A stretch of 64,000 nucleotides of DNA from Platycnemis pennipes (taxonomy: Eukaryota > Arthropoda > Insecta > Odonata > Platycnemididae). Under the pieces are notes generated by a model. That model worked only from the letters and a program-made list of their open reading frames with translations, was not told the origin of the DNA and searched no databases. Shown piece after piece: positions 1 through 9,745 of the stretch. Made by a program: the position numbers and the translations under genes. Position 1 is the first letter of the stretch, and every line of letters starts with the position of its first letter. The stretch is taken from the NCBI GenBank assembly GCA_933228895.1, contig OW121851.1:114721271-114785270 (forward strand), written 5' to 3'.

Positions 1-2548
1 TTTCAAGTTATCTATAAAGGACTGCGAACCAAGAATGCGCCGATGGGAAGGTATTTGCATCTGTTGGAAGGGGAACGTCTCAAAGCTTTCGATTCTCCCG
101 GGCCCGATTTCACTCACTAACCAACCCACCCTTTCCCCTATCTCCCTTCTCATTTCTCACCTCCACCCTTTCCAACCCTACCGGCTGTATGCCTTCCCTT
201 CAACACTCTCCTCAGCACATCCTATCTTCGCACTAATGGAGGTGTGACGATCGAAATTACCGCAACCAACCAGTGTGTTCCTCTCCCATCTTTGCCTACC
301 ACAGCTATGGCCGCAGCGTGAATTTAACCACCTATGTAGCATTTTGAGGATACTTTTTAAAAAATGTTGGTGAGGAGGAGGCGGAAAAAAAGTTTGAAAG
401 GCACGACACGGAACAAAACAAACTAACAAATGAAAATTTCTGTTGTTTCAACCCGTATGCAGGTTATCGCGAGAGGGATCCAGCAAGTGTCTACTCCGCC
501 ACGGCCTTAAGATGGGTTCAAACGCCATAAAACTTCTTAACGACATTTTCACCGGAAAAGTTCCAAAAAAATTTGTGGTTGTATTTTATTAGTTTTATTC
601 TTTTATTAATTTGTCCTTGTGAATTGTTCCTTGCTCGCTGAGAATGTTTATAAACACCGAGTGTATAACGGCTACTTTAACCTAACTCTTTTCTAGCCAT
701 AAGAGGAGTTAAACTATCATGCAATGTGAGAAATAAGTTTTTCTTTCCTGAAATACTGCAATAAAATAAAAGCCCGGTTTCAGTAGAAAGAATTGTTTTC
801 ACTCAACGAAATTTTAAACGGAGTATCCTTCTAAATAACATATTTAAATAAACAACTCCTAACTCCCATGCACTTTGTTAAATTTTCCGTGCCACGAAAA
901 CATTCCAAATTACGCCGGGAATAAATAAATACGTGCACTGGCTGCATGAGCATGATGTGATACTGCAAATACCAATTGTGTCGTGTGTGATTCAACATAA
1001 CAGAAGATGAATAGCATCAGGCGTCCCAAAACCGAAAAATTAACACTTTTTTTAATTTTCCAAGGGCCAGCAAATATCGGCCACGGTGTCCTTGGCCAAA
1101 TGAATCCAATTCATAAATCACTCCTTCCGAGGAGCCGACTTAAAAACGTGTGCTTTGGGTGCGGCATCAGCGCCAACGGATGTAACACAACATTTCTCTC
1201 CCATTATTCGTGATCAACAAGCATTTTCAAGCGCACAGAGAACTGGGTCACTCATTGGAGATGCAACTTGAAAACAAAGCTGATATATTCCCCCCACGTA
1301 TAGGCACCGTCGGAGGAATAAGTAACTCTTTTGGTTTACCGCTGACTCTTCCCCACCATTGCACATCGTTCTTTTCCGCTCTGTCTAGTCGTACATCCCA
1401 TGGAAGCATAGAGGCGTACGAACAGTAATATCAAGTGCGACAACAAACGCTCGTAATTCCAGTCAGTTTTCCAACAAACAAATGTCTCTGATAACAGACC
1501 GCTACCGAGAGCATGGCCCATTCTAAACTAGAACCTCAATGAGCAACTTTTCTTTTTCGCTGCGATTTCCGAACGACGCAAACACATAGTAGACTCACCA
1601 GGCCGAAAGGAATGGCGCAAGCTTGTGAATGTTGAACCGAAAATAGGGTAATTTTGAGCATCATACGGATTTTAAATCGTGAACACTAATTTCGGCCGCT
1701 AAGATATCTAAAGTTGAGAAGCCTTGTCATCACCAGTGACTCCAAGTCTGTCTCGTGCTCGAGGAAGCCTCAAAATGGAAGGAGTTTGGAACGAGGGTGG
1801 AATATTAATGTAACTAATCATTTTTATTCAAATATTTACGCACACTACAGATTTTTAAACACACACGCACGACACGGGTTTCAATGTATAATCCTCATCA
1901 TCGGGTGTTTTGAAATGAGAAACTCTCTTTCATTTAAATAGTTAGCTGTTATCCAGATCAAAAAGGGGGAATAGTGGTTTTAACGAAACGGATGTAAAAA
2001 ACGGAGGGGAAGGAGGTTGAGAAAAGATATTCATTGATGAGAGTGATATCAGGGTCATTGATTTGTTTTAATATTTCTAAATCCACATTTAAGTCCTGGA
2101 TTATCATTACGTAATTTTAAAATTTCCAGAATAAAATTACTTTTACGGTTATGCATATAAAATATTTATGGGCCATGAAAAAACTACTTTTACGCTCATA
2201 ATTATTTTTTAAATCATTTAAGTGTCTTTTTTTTCCCTCGCACCTAAATTTCTTTCCGTTATTCCTACGTAACTCACTAGCACTCACTGTACGTTACTGC
2301 AAACGCCCACATTTTATCCAATGTCTCTAACGGGTCTTTTCACTTTCACTAGGAGCCTTTTGAAAGTGGCAGGTGGTTTGAAAACAACCTGAAATTTGTA
2401 TTTTGGTAATTTTTAGTGATTTTTTGAGACACTGTCCAGATGCGCAATGTTTCTTGTCATTCTTATGAAGTTCATCCGAATAATTGAGGTTAATAGCATC
2501 TCTTCCCTCATTTTAATTAATTTATTAATTAAAATAGAGAATTGTATG
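1..2548. other. Intergenic, no gene recognised
   Basis: AT-rich sequence with only short open frames below 85 residues and no recognisable protein motif on either strand. No tRNA-like B box, terminal repeat or tandem array was noticed. Confidence 0.5.
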
Positions 2549-2722
2549 CGATAAAAATAACTTTGTTATTTCATTTATTTTTATTAAAATAAAATACGAC
2601 CCAGGTTTCTACGAAGGTAGTCATCATCAGGCATCTGACAATGACGAGCTTCGTCGAAACCTAGGTCGTATTTTATTTTAATAAACTTATGTGGAAAAAC
2701 AAAGTTATTTTTATCATTTACC
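2549..2722. repeat. Foldback repeat with hammerhead-like motifs
   Basis: Two imperfect inverted arms of about 66-70 bases (about 2549-2616 and 2651-2722) face each other around a 34-base centre. Each arm carries the block GAAACCTRGGTC (R = A or G). On the minus strand CTGATGA (2630-2624) is followed 14 bases later by GAAAC, then GGTC ending at 2598, the order of a hammerhead ribozyme core with a minimal stem III. On the plus strand the matching motif runs 2636-2667 with a degenerate CTGACAATGA. The same GAAACCTAGGTC block recurs in the palindrome at 25.0-25.2 kb. Likely a Penelope-type terminal-repeat relic; that assignment is inference. Confidence 0.55.
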
Positions 2723-3547
2723 AATAGCCAATAGCCATTTTCAATAGCCAGTTCCATGAAGTCACGCCCAAGACAACGGAATAAAACAGAAGTACCCATT
2801 GATTTAAGCCATGTGTTTAATTGTGTTAACTTGTCTTAACGCCTTCTTTCAAAAGGGGGACACTGATCAAACCAAATCATGTAGTAATCCAATAGACCAA
2901 ATCATTAAGTAAAAGGTTATGCGTTTATAAGAGAAATATTGCCTTGAACCTTATGACATTACATGGCCGGTGTAGAAGAGTTTTCTACAAATTGAGGAGT
3001 GTTGATCTTTCTCGAGAGGAAATTAAAGATGCATTACCATTACACAACTTACAGATTTATTATAACCAATGAGGTTAGAAAATACTTGAGGAGAAGGCAT
3101 TGGCATGGGCGACAATGAAGCAAGACGATGCTTGGGAATGATTAGACCCCATCTACTCTGTAAAAGCAAGCGTTTTTTGCGACCTTTGGAGACTGGATGG
3201 GCATTTAAACATAAATAGGTTGACATTGTGGCCCCATCGCAGCGGCTATTAATCTCGCTAAGGCTATTCAAGGGAGGCATTACTGCATTTGTTTTCTCTG
3301 GGAGTTAATTTTACTCCTAAAACTGGTTCTAATTTAATCAATTTATACTAAATACTTAATGCTTACTTGCTTGCTTGTGAACTTTAATATGTTTCTGTGA
3401 AATTTTTTTAAAAATTTTCAATTTTTCACCTTCTTACTCTAAGTTTTACCACGTGGGAAACAACTTCATCCGTGCGAGCACCGCGAGCAGAAACCCTAAA
3501 TTTCGTACCTACCATGATGGCTGCTGGCTTCTCAACTCAGCTGCGAT
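2723..3547. other. Intergenic, no gene recognised
   Basis: No coding motif or repeat was seen. The last four bases of the host DNA before the LTR element (GCCT, 3548-3551) are its target-site duplication. Confidence 0.5.
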
Positions 3548-3551
3548 GCCT

Positions 3552-3972
3552 TGAACCGTGTCTCCTCTGCCCCACCCCCCCTTTTTGTTCGGGATCGGAG
3601 CCGCGGGACACAGCACGGCGAGTGAGCCGAGTCATCGGCCACTCCGGGCGATAATAGCTGGCTCCCGATCCAATTGGGACCCCGGTGGAGGGTCAAAAGC
3701 CAGCCTCGGTATATATTGGAGGGCCTGGCCAAGGTGGGGGCTCATTACCGTGGAGGCCAGCGCACGGAACGACGCCGAAGCATCCTCCGAACACCGGTCA
3801 CCGTCGAGCCGAGGACAAGAGGGACAGTCGCCCTTCCTTCCCCCCCCCCCCCCCCCCCCTTTTCCCTTTCTGCTCGTCCCGTGTCCAGGGGTAGGGACTA
3901 AGAGTTAAATAAATACGTCTCCAAGGGATTCCGGACTGCCTTATTAATCTCCCGATAATCCAAGCGATCTCA
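3552..3972 (+). repeat. 5' LTR
   Basis: A 421-bp LTR from TGAACCGTG to GCGATCTCA. It holds a TATA-like TATATATT at 3710-3717 and an AATAAA signal at 3908-3913, plus a 20-C tract near 3840-3859. It is identical to the 3' copy by eye except for two fewer C residues. Open frames inside it, some over 100 residues, occur in both LTR copies and look non-coding. Confidence 0.97.
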
Positions 3973-3974
3973 AC

Positions 3975-3985
3975 TGGTAGCAGAG
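3975..3985 (+). other. Primer-binding site, tRNA-iMet type
   Basis: TGGTAGCAGAG begins two bases after the 5' LTR. It is complementary to the conserved 3' end of animal initiator tRNA-Met (CTCTGCTA plus CCA), so that tRNA is the likely minus-strand primer. Confidence 0.8.
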
Positions 3986-4007
3986 CGTGGTTATCGGGGA
4001 CTTCACG

Positions 4008-4016
4008 AAGGTAAGT
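4008..4016 (+). promoter_or_regulatory. Splice-donor-like site before gag
   Basis: AAGGTAAGT is a full-consensus 5' splice site one base before the gag start codon at 4018. It could create a subgenomic RNA lacking gag, or it may be coincidental. No downstream acceptor or env ORF was identified to pair with it. Confidence 0.4.
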
Positions 4017-4017
4017 C

Positions 4018-4977
4018 ATGGGGCCAGATAATCTCCCTCGGGGCACTGCGTGGGTGAACGACTTGGCGAAAAGTGAGGCTGTAGAGACGTGCCACAGATT
4101 TGGACTGAGTGCAGAAGGCTCTCTTGACGAAATCCGTGCGAGGCTCCGGGAATATGTCCGCGGATTGCAGAGAGATGAAGGGAGCGCGGCGATGATAGAG
4201 GTACGACCAAACTGCGAGCCTACTTGCTCGCTCAGAGATCTGGAAACCATAGTAGGGGCAGCGATGAGATGGGAATTAAACTTCCGTGGCGATCGTTCGG
4301 AAAGTGCTATGGGATTTCTCGAAGCGTTGAACAGGTTTAGAGACCATGTCGGGCTAACTGAACAGCTTAGTCTTAAAATACTGCCCGAAGTTTTAAAGGA
4401 CCGTGCGAGAGAATGGTTCTGGGGTAATGACTTTACTAATTTCTCCGAGTTCGAGCGAGGGTTTAAGGAAGCCTATTGTGCCCCTAGTTACGACGTCCGA
4501 CTAAAACGTGATTTATTTAACAGGAAACAGGGGCCCGGGGAATGCATAGCGGACTACGTATCTCTAATGAGGCGAATGAACGGGAGGCTCAAAGGGGCCT
4601 TAGGAGAGGACGAATTAAGAGATGTAGTTTGCGCGAACCTCCGCCCGGATTTGTTATTACGGTTAACAAACCAGCCCCGCAGTTTAGTGGAATTGGTTAA
4701 TTGGGGGCGAGGACACGAAGGAAGGCGGGAACTTGCAGACATGTACGAGGTACCGACGGGAGAGATGGTCGACTCCGAGTTCAGTTACAAGGGCGAAGAA
4801 CGTGATCTCACCAACAGATTTGTGAGCGAAGCTCCACGTCGACCTCCGGCAGCGCGCAGGTTTGAGAATCCCGATGCCGTTAAATGCTGGCGATGCGGAA
4901 TCTTCGGGCATTTCGCTACGCAATGCCGAGAACCCCGAGGGCGCGGTCAGGGAAACGAAAGACCCGCGAGACGATAA
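4018..4977 (+). CDS. gag: Gag (capsid/nucleocapsid) polyprotein
   Basis: Structural protein of 319 residues expected to form the virus-like particle and bind element RNA. Residues about 22-50 resemble a SAP-like helix pair. The middle, roughly 95-215, has the retrotransposon Gag capsid pattern, including the REWFW core near residue 125. One CCHC zinc knuckle (CWRCGIFGHFATQC) lies at residues 290-303, followed by a basic Gly/Arg tail suited to RNA binding. The start is the first ATG after the leader and primer site. The stop at 4975-4977 lies beyond the pol entry point, so pol must be reached by -1 frameshifting. No internal stop or frameshift was seen, in contrast to the decayed transposases elsewhere in the window. 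Confidence 0.93.
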   Translation: MGPDNLPRGTAWVNDLAKSEAVETCHRFGLSAEGSLDEIRARLREYVRGLQRDEGSAAMIEVRPNCEPTCSLRDLETIVGAAMRWELNFRGDRSESAMGFLEALNRFRDHVGLTEQLSLKILPEVLKDRAREWFWGNDFTNFSEFERGFKEAYCAPSYDVRLKRDLFNRKQGPGECIADYVSLMRRMNGRLKGALGEDELRDVVCANLRPDLLLRLTNQPRSLVELVNWGRGHEGRRELADMYEVPTGEMVDSEFSYKGEERDLTNRFVSEAPRRPPAARRFENPDAVKCWRCGIFGHFATQCREPRGRGQGNERPARR

Positions 4978-7900
4978 GGGCTGGTCGCCGTCGTGGGTTT
5001 ATTTTCGCAATCAAAAACCGCCCGCAGAAAACTCTCACTAACACTATACCCACGGTCAGAACATTAGTGAATGGACGACAGACCGGAGCGTTATTGGACT
5101 CGGGAGCATTCCATTCTTGTATTTCTTCGTCATTTATCCGTGATTTAAATATTCCGAGAGATAAGATGCGAGAGATAAATATAGTATGCAGTGGCTTTAA
5201 TTCCAGTCGAGTCCGAGTCACTCAATCGGCTATCCTACGCGTGAAAATAGACAATTTTTCTTGGGAGCACGAATTCCTGATTGTTGAGGCGATTCCAGCC
5301 GCGGTCATTTTAGGAGCTGACTTCATGCGAAAAACGGGTATGGTCTTAGATTTTGTGAAAGACACATTCTCGTTTCAATTTCGACCGAATATAATCGGCT
5401 TCTTCACGAAGGCTAAGAATATGGAAACGCCGGAAACCCATCCGCCAAAAGTAGGCATTAACTTAAATCATCTCGATTCCAGTCAAAGAGCTCGCGTTAC
5501 GAAGCTGTTAAACGACTTTCCCGACGTGATCACAAGTAAATTAGGCGAAACGCGAGCAATAGAATACAAACTCCCACTTACGGACTCTGAACCAGTGAGA
5601 ACACCGCCGTTCCAATGTAATCCCTCAAATTTAGAGAAAATGAGAAAACACGTGGGGGAACTGTTAAGGAAAGGGATAATCCAGGAATCGAATTCCGATT
5701 ACGCGAGCCCGGCCTTCCTTATCCCGAAAAAAGGAGGATCTCCCAGATTGGTAGTAGATTACCGGAAACTTAATAAAAAAATACGGTTCGACGCCTTCCC
5801 TTTACCAACCGTGGAAACCGCCTTCTTTCATTTCAGAAACGCAAGAGTCTTTACGGTCTTTGACTTAAACTCGGCGTACCATCAAATTCCACTCGCGGAA
5901 GAAAGCAAGAAGGCGACGGCCTTTATAACGCCATTTGGTTTGTTCCAGTACGAAAAATTACCGTTCGGACTTAGTACGGGAGGGCAAATCTTGTCTAGAT
6001 TGCTTGACAAAATACTGGGAGACATTAAATATAAATTCGTGTTTAACTATTTGGACGATGTAGTAGTATACAGTGACTGCTTTGAGGAACATGTTGGTCA
6101 CGTCGAAGAAGTGCTCACTCGGCTGAGAAGAGCAAACCTCACAGTAAACCCTCAAAAGGTGTCGATTGCTTTGGGGGAGATAAAATTCCTAGGGCATATT
6201 TTATCAGCAGGGGGGATAAAAGTTGACCCTGAAAGAGCGCGGGCGATAAGTGAGTTTCCGGCTCCCAAAAACTTGAAGGACGTCCGAAGATTCCTGGGTA
6301 TGTGTAGCTACTATTCTAAATTTATCCCTCAATTTTCGGAAATGTCGGCGCCGTTGAATACGTTAAAAAGAAAGAAAATACGATTTTCCTGGGGAATGGA
6401 ACAACAGAAATCCTTTGAACAACTTAAAGTCAAAATTTCCTCACCGCCGGTACTACAGATCCCAGACTTTAATAAGGGGTTCGTTTTACACACCGACGCG
6501 TCAGCTAACGCAGTAGCGGCTGTATTGTCTCAACGAGTAGAAGGTCAGCTCGCACCCGTGGCCTTTGCGAGCCGCACCCTCACGCCGGCAGAAAAAAAAT
6601 ATTCCGCGTACGAAACGGAATGCTTAGCGATAGTCTTCGGGATCGAAAAATTTGAAAAGTATCTGTTAGGGCGAAAGTTTGATCTATATACAGATAACGA
6701 AGCCCTATCATGGCTCCAGAAACACCCCAAACAACTAGGGAAAATCGGAAGGTGGATTCTAAGAATATCACCCTATTCTTTTAATATACACCATGTAAAA
6801 GGAAGCGAGAATGTGGTGGCAGATTGCCTGTCAAGAATTTTTGAAGACCAGACGGCTGGTGAGATGGGTAACGAGAACGTGATAAGCGTCCTTGACCTGA
6901 GCCCTCTTTCGTTTTTGTCCATAAAAGAACACCAAGTAAATGATGGTGAATGCGGAAGATTAAAGAGAAACGTTAAGAACGGGAATGCTCCTAAACATTT
7001 TAAAATAGTCCGCGAAGTATTAGTGTATCGCCCAGCGGGGGCCCGCCGTAACCGGGTCGTCGTCCCGAAAATAGCGCGGGAAATGATCATGCAATACTTC
7101 CATGACTCGGTAATTGGAGGACATTTAGGATATATGAAAACCGCCGGAAAAATAAAAAGGGATTTTTACTGGCCGAAAATGGACGGGGAGATACGGCGAT
7201 ACGTACGCGCATGCGAGGAGTGCCAAAGGGCGAAACCAGCCCAGGATACGCGAGTCGGGCTGCATGCGGCGCAGATATGCAGCGAAGCGTGGGAGAAGAT
7301 CTATATAGATTATATGGGGCCTTTGACGCGTACTAGGAGGGGGAACAAGTGTTTACTGGCGGTCGTAGACGGCTTTACAAAGTTCTCGATGTTTATCCCC
7401 ACGCGAGATATGACAGCCAGAACCACCGTTAGAGAATTAAACGATCGAGTTTTCGCGGTCTGCGGGATTCCCAAATACCTGGTGTCGGATAACGCTAGCG
7501 TATTCACGTCGGAGACATTTAAAGGGATGTGCTTCAAATGGGGTATAAAACACATAACGACGACGCCGTATTACCCGCAGGCCTCCCAAGTAGAAAGGGT
7601 AAACAGAAACCTCAAGATCGCGCTAAGCATATTCCATAATCAAAGTCAGGATCGGTGGGACGAAAATCTAGGAGCGTTAATGATGGCCTTCAATTCAGCA
7701 CATCATGAAAGCACCAAATGTTCGCCAGCGAGTCTCTTTTTCGGGAGAGAATTAAACGATCCCCTGGGCATTAAGTGGGAGATCGACGAACAACTAACCG
7801 ACCCGGCGGGAGAGAACAACATCACGCAGCGATGGGAAGAGGCTCTGAAAAATCTCCAACTAGCAAATAAAAGGGTTGCGTCTAGGTACAATCGGGACAG

Positions 7901-8144
7901 GAAACCACAAAAATTCCGGGTAGGGGATATTGTCGCATACCGGTTGCATCCCATTAGCTCCGCTCCTAATAAAGTGACGGGTAAACTCCTCCCTAGGTGG
8001 TCTCGGCCATGCACTATTTCCAATTTTACGAGCCCCGTCACCGTCGAACTCGCCGAGGAACGGACGGGCGCATTCGTGAGGAGGTGTCACGTTTCCCAAA
8101 TAAAACCATTTTCTAGGAGAGAAGGTGACCCCCACAATTGTTAG
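4884..8144 (+). CDS. pol: Pol: protease, RT, RNase H, integrase
   Basis: An open frame of 1086 codons in the -1 frame relative to gag; the ATG at 4884 is probably not the real start because a frameshift site lies at 4950-4956. Domains in order: aspartic protease with LLDSGA (D72); reverse transcriptase with FDLNSAYHQIPL and catalytic YLDD at 389-392; RNase H with HTDASANAVAAVL; integrase with an HHCC-type zinc region (GGHLGYMKT to CEECQ); catalytic D809, D869 and E904; and a C-terminal LLPRWSRPCTI segment resembling a GPY/F module. E904 is 35 residues after D869 because the loop reads PQASQVER, one residue shorter than in elements with PQSNGQVER. All catalytic residues are present and the frame is uninterrupted. 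Together with gag it would replicate and integrate the element. Confidence 0.97.
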   Translation: MLAMRNLRAFRYAMPRTPRARSGKRKTRETIRAGRRRGFIFAIKNRPQKTLTNTIPTVRTLVNGRQTGALLDSGAFHSCISSSFIRDLNIPRDKMREINIVCSGFNSSRVRVTQSAILRVKIDNFSWEHEFLIVEAIPAAVILGADFMRKTGMVLDFVKDTFSFQFRPNIIGFFTKAKNMETPETHPPKVGINLNHLDSSQRARVTKLLNDFPDVITSKLGETRAIEYKLPLTDSEPVRTPPFQCNPSNLEKMRKHVGELLRKGIIQESNSDYASPAFLIPKKGGSPRLVVDYRKLNKKIRFDAFPLPTVETAFFHFRNARVFTVFDLNSAYHQIPLAEESKKATAFITPFGLFQYEKLPFGLSTGGQILSRLLDKILGDIKYKFVFNYLDDVVVYSDCFEEHVGHVEEVLTRLRRANLTVNPQKVSIALGEIKFLGHILSAGGIKVDPERARAISEFPAPKNLKDVRRFLGMCSYYSKFIPQFSEMSAPLNTLKRKKIRFSWGMEQQKSFEQLKVKISSPPVLQIPDFNKGFVLHTDASANAVAAVLSQRVEGQLAPVAFASRTLTPAEKKYSAYETECLAIVFGIEKFEKYLLGRKFDLYTDNEALSWLQKHPKQLGKIGRWILRISPYSFNIHHVKGSENVVADCLSRIFEDQTAGEMGNENVISVLDLSPLSFLSIKEHQVNDGECGRLKRNVKNGNAPKHFKIVREVLVYRPAGARRNRVVVPKIAREMIMQYFHDSVIGGHLGYMKTAGKIKRDFYWPKMDGEIRRYVRACEECQRAKPAQDTRVGLHAAQICSEAWEKIYIDYMGPLTRTRRGNKCLLAVVDGFTKFSMFIPTRDMTARTTVRELNDRVFAVCGIPKYLVSDNASVFTSETFKGMCFKWGIKHITTTPYYPQASQVERVNRNLKIALSIFHNQSQDRWDENLGALMMAFNSAHHESTKCSPASLFFGRELNDPLGIKWEIDEQLTDPAGENNITQRWEEALKNLQLANKRVASRYNRDRKPQKFRVGDIVAYRLHPISSAPNKVTGKLLPRWSRPCTISNFTSPVTVELAEERTGAFVRRCHVSQIKPFSRREGDPHNC
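4950..4998 (+). promoter_or_regulatory. Programmed -1 frameshift site, gag-pol
   Basis: The heptamer G GGA AAC (4950-4956) sits in the gag frame with exactly the X XXY YYZ phasing. Slipping back one base gives the pol reading. After a 5-base spacer, ACCCG-CGA-GACG (4962-4973) can pair with CGTC-G-TGGGT (4989-4998) across a 15-base loop, a stem in the usual stimulatory position. The gag stop at 4975-4977 lies in the loop. Confidence 0.85.
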
Positions 8145-9300
8145 CTGGGGATCGGGGCAATCGGTATTCCTACACACCCTCCTTTCCCCTCCTTCTTGGT
8201 CTGGACGGCGGCTGGTGGAGGAGGACGCCGAGGGATCGAGTCCGGAGCTGCACGAGTCCGAAAATATATATATATTTTTTTTTTTTTTGGTTGGCCGGAA
8301 GTGCTGAGTACTTAGATTTAAGTAGGACGCACTTTATCTGGAGGGCGGTAGTATCTATTGTGGTGGTAGTTTTTTTTTGTGTTTGCTCCTTGCGGTAGTA
8401 TGCAACCCTTCATCTACCCTATCATTTCTTTCGAAATGTTACCTACAGGAAGTTTCTTTTCTACGTATTCTCTCTGTTGTGCTTAAAGCCATGAGCTTAC
8501 TTCACAATCTTGGTGCTCCTATCATGTGAATAATGAAGGGCAAATGTTTTCTTTACTTACTGCTTGTAGCAAATTTAACAAACAAGGTGTATAAATGTGA
8601 TCTTCCTAATGCAGCTATTAGTTTTTTACGATATGTACCTGCTGTCTTAGTTCATAAAGACAACTATTTTCCCAAATAATTTGTAGTATTTATGTATCTG
8701 AAGCTTTTGTATCATGTGTTTTCCCATCACTATTTTGTTTACTTGTCCTTCATGTGAAAACGACATGTAAAGTCATTGCTCTTAAATCGCTTTGAGTAAT
8801 TTGTTCTGGGAAGATATTTCCTTTTTTTTTGGAGCTGTTTGTCTCTCCCAGGGTGTACTCTTGTTGTTTAATGTGTTGTGCACAGTGGGTGTACTTAATA
8901 TGTCCCTTTTATTGAATGTTATTAATCTATCTTGGAATTTCATATTAGTTTTCTCCTTTCAATTTTTTTTGGCGCCAATAATGACTTAATTGTGACATGG
9001 CGTATTGCAGGGGTGATATAAATTAATGTTCAGAATGGTTTTTCTTCGGGCAGAGCATTCACTAATTGTACACTCTGCTGCCCTTGAAAGGTTTTTTATC
9101 TGTTATGCATTTCAATACTTTGGAGTGATTTTTTTTTCTTTGCGCTACTGAAATTGTATATCGTTTGTAAAACCCTGGATGTGTGAATACCCCGGGGCGA
9201 GGCGAGCGGACACACCTCCCTACCTTCCCTATTCTCCCCCTTTTTGTTGTCCCCGAAGACTTGACCGGCTCCGAGATGGTGAATGGAAGAGATAAGCGGC
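8145..9300 (+). other. Non-coding AT-rich tail of the gypsy element
   Basis: About 1.15 kb between the pol stop and the polypurine tract. Open frames are short (under 90 residues) and motif-free, so there is no recognisable env or accessory gene. Roughly 8280-9180 is clearly more AT-rich and T-rich than gag-pol, while 9180-9300 returns to C-rich sequence like the LTR. It may be a 3' untranslated region, a decayed third ORF or captured foreign DNA. Confidence 0.7.
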
Positions 9301-9318
9301 GGGGGTAGAGAGGGAGGA
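9301..9318 (+). other. Polypurine tract
   Basis: GGGGGTAGAGAGGGAGGA directly abuts the 3' LTR. It is all purine but one base, as expected for the plus-strand primer. Confidence 0.85.
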
Positions 9319-9741
9319 TGAACCGTGTCTCCTCTGCCCCACCCCCCCTTTTTGTTCGGGATCGGAGCCGCGGGACACAGCACGGCGAGTGAGCCGAGTC
9401 ATCGGCCACTCCGGGCGATAATAGCTGGCTCCCGATCCAATTGGGACCCCGGTGGAGGGTCAAAAGCCAGCCTCGGTATATATTGGAGGGCCTGGCCAAG
9501 GTGGGGGCTCATTACCGTGGAGGCCAGCGCACGGAACGACGCCGAAGCATCCTCCGAACACCGGTCACCGTCGAGCCGAGGACAAGAGGGACAGTCGCCC
9601 TTCCTTCCCCCCCCCCCCCCCCCCCCCCTTTTCCCTTTCTGCTCGTCCCGTGTCCAGGGGTAGGGACTAAGAGTTAAATAAATACGTCTCCAAGGGATTC
9701 CGGACTGCCTTATTAATCTCCCGATAATCCAAGCGATCTCA
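9319..9741 (+). repeat. 3' LTR
   Basis: A 423-bp copy of the 5' LTR, identical by eye except for a 22-C rather than 20-C tract. It is followed at once by the GCCT target duplication. Confidence 0.97.
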
Positions 9742-9745
9742 GCCT

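Larger units (their letters stand above)
3552..9741 (+). mobile_element. Complete Ty3/gypsy LTR retrotransposon
   Basis: A 6.19-kb element bounded by two direct LTRs starting TG and ending CA. It is flanked by the 4-bp duplication GCCT (3548-3551 and 9742-9745). Order: 5' LTR, primer-binding site, gag, pol (protease, reverse transcriptase, RNase H, integrase), non-coding tail, polypurine tract, 3' LTR. Integrase after RNase H places it in Ty3/gypsy rather than Ty1/copia. The LTRs differ by eye only in a poly-C tract (20 versus 22 C), and both reading frames are open throughout, so the insertion looks recent and may be competent. No envelope-like ORF is present. I did not assign a clade. Confidence 0.97.

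Noticed and set aside
3516..3551. Host gene interrupted by the gypsy element (ATG ATG GCT GCT...)
   Set aside because: Reading across the empty site gives only a 15-codon frame before a stop.
3558..3908. Open frames of 69-116 codons inside both LTRs
   Set aside because: The same frames occur in both LTR copies, shift with poly-C length, and have no motif; they are by-products of GC-rich LTR sequence.
4916..5221. Minus-strand frame opposite the gag-pol junction
   Set aside because: Antisense shadow of pol, no motif of its own.
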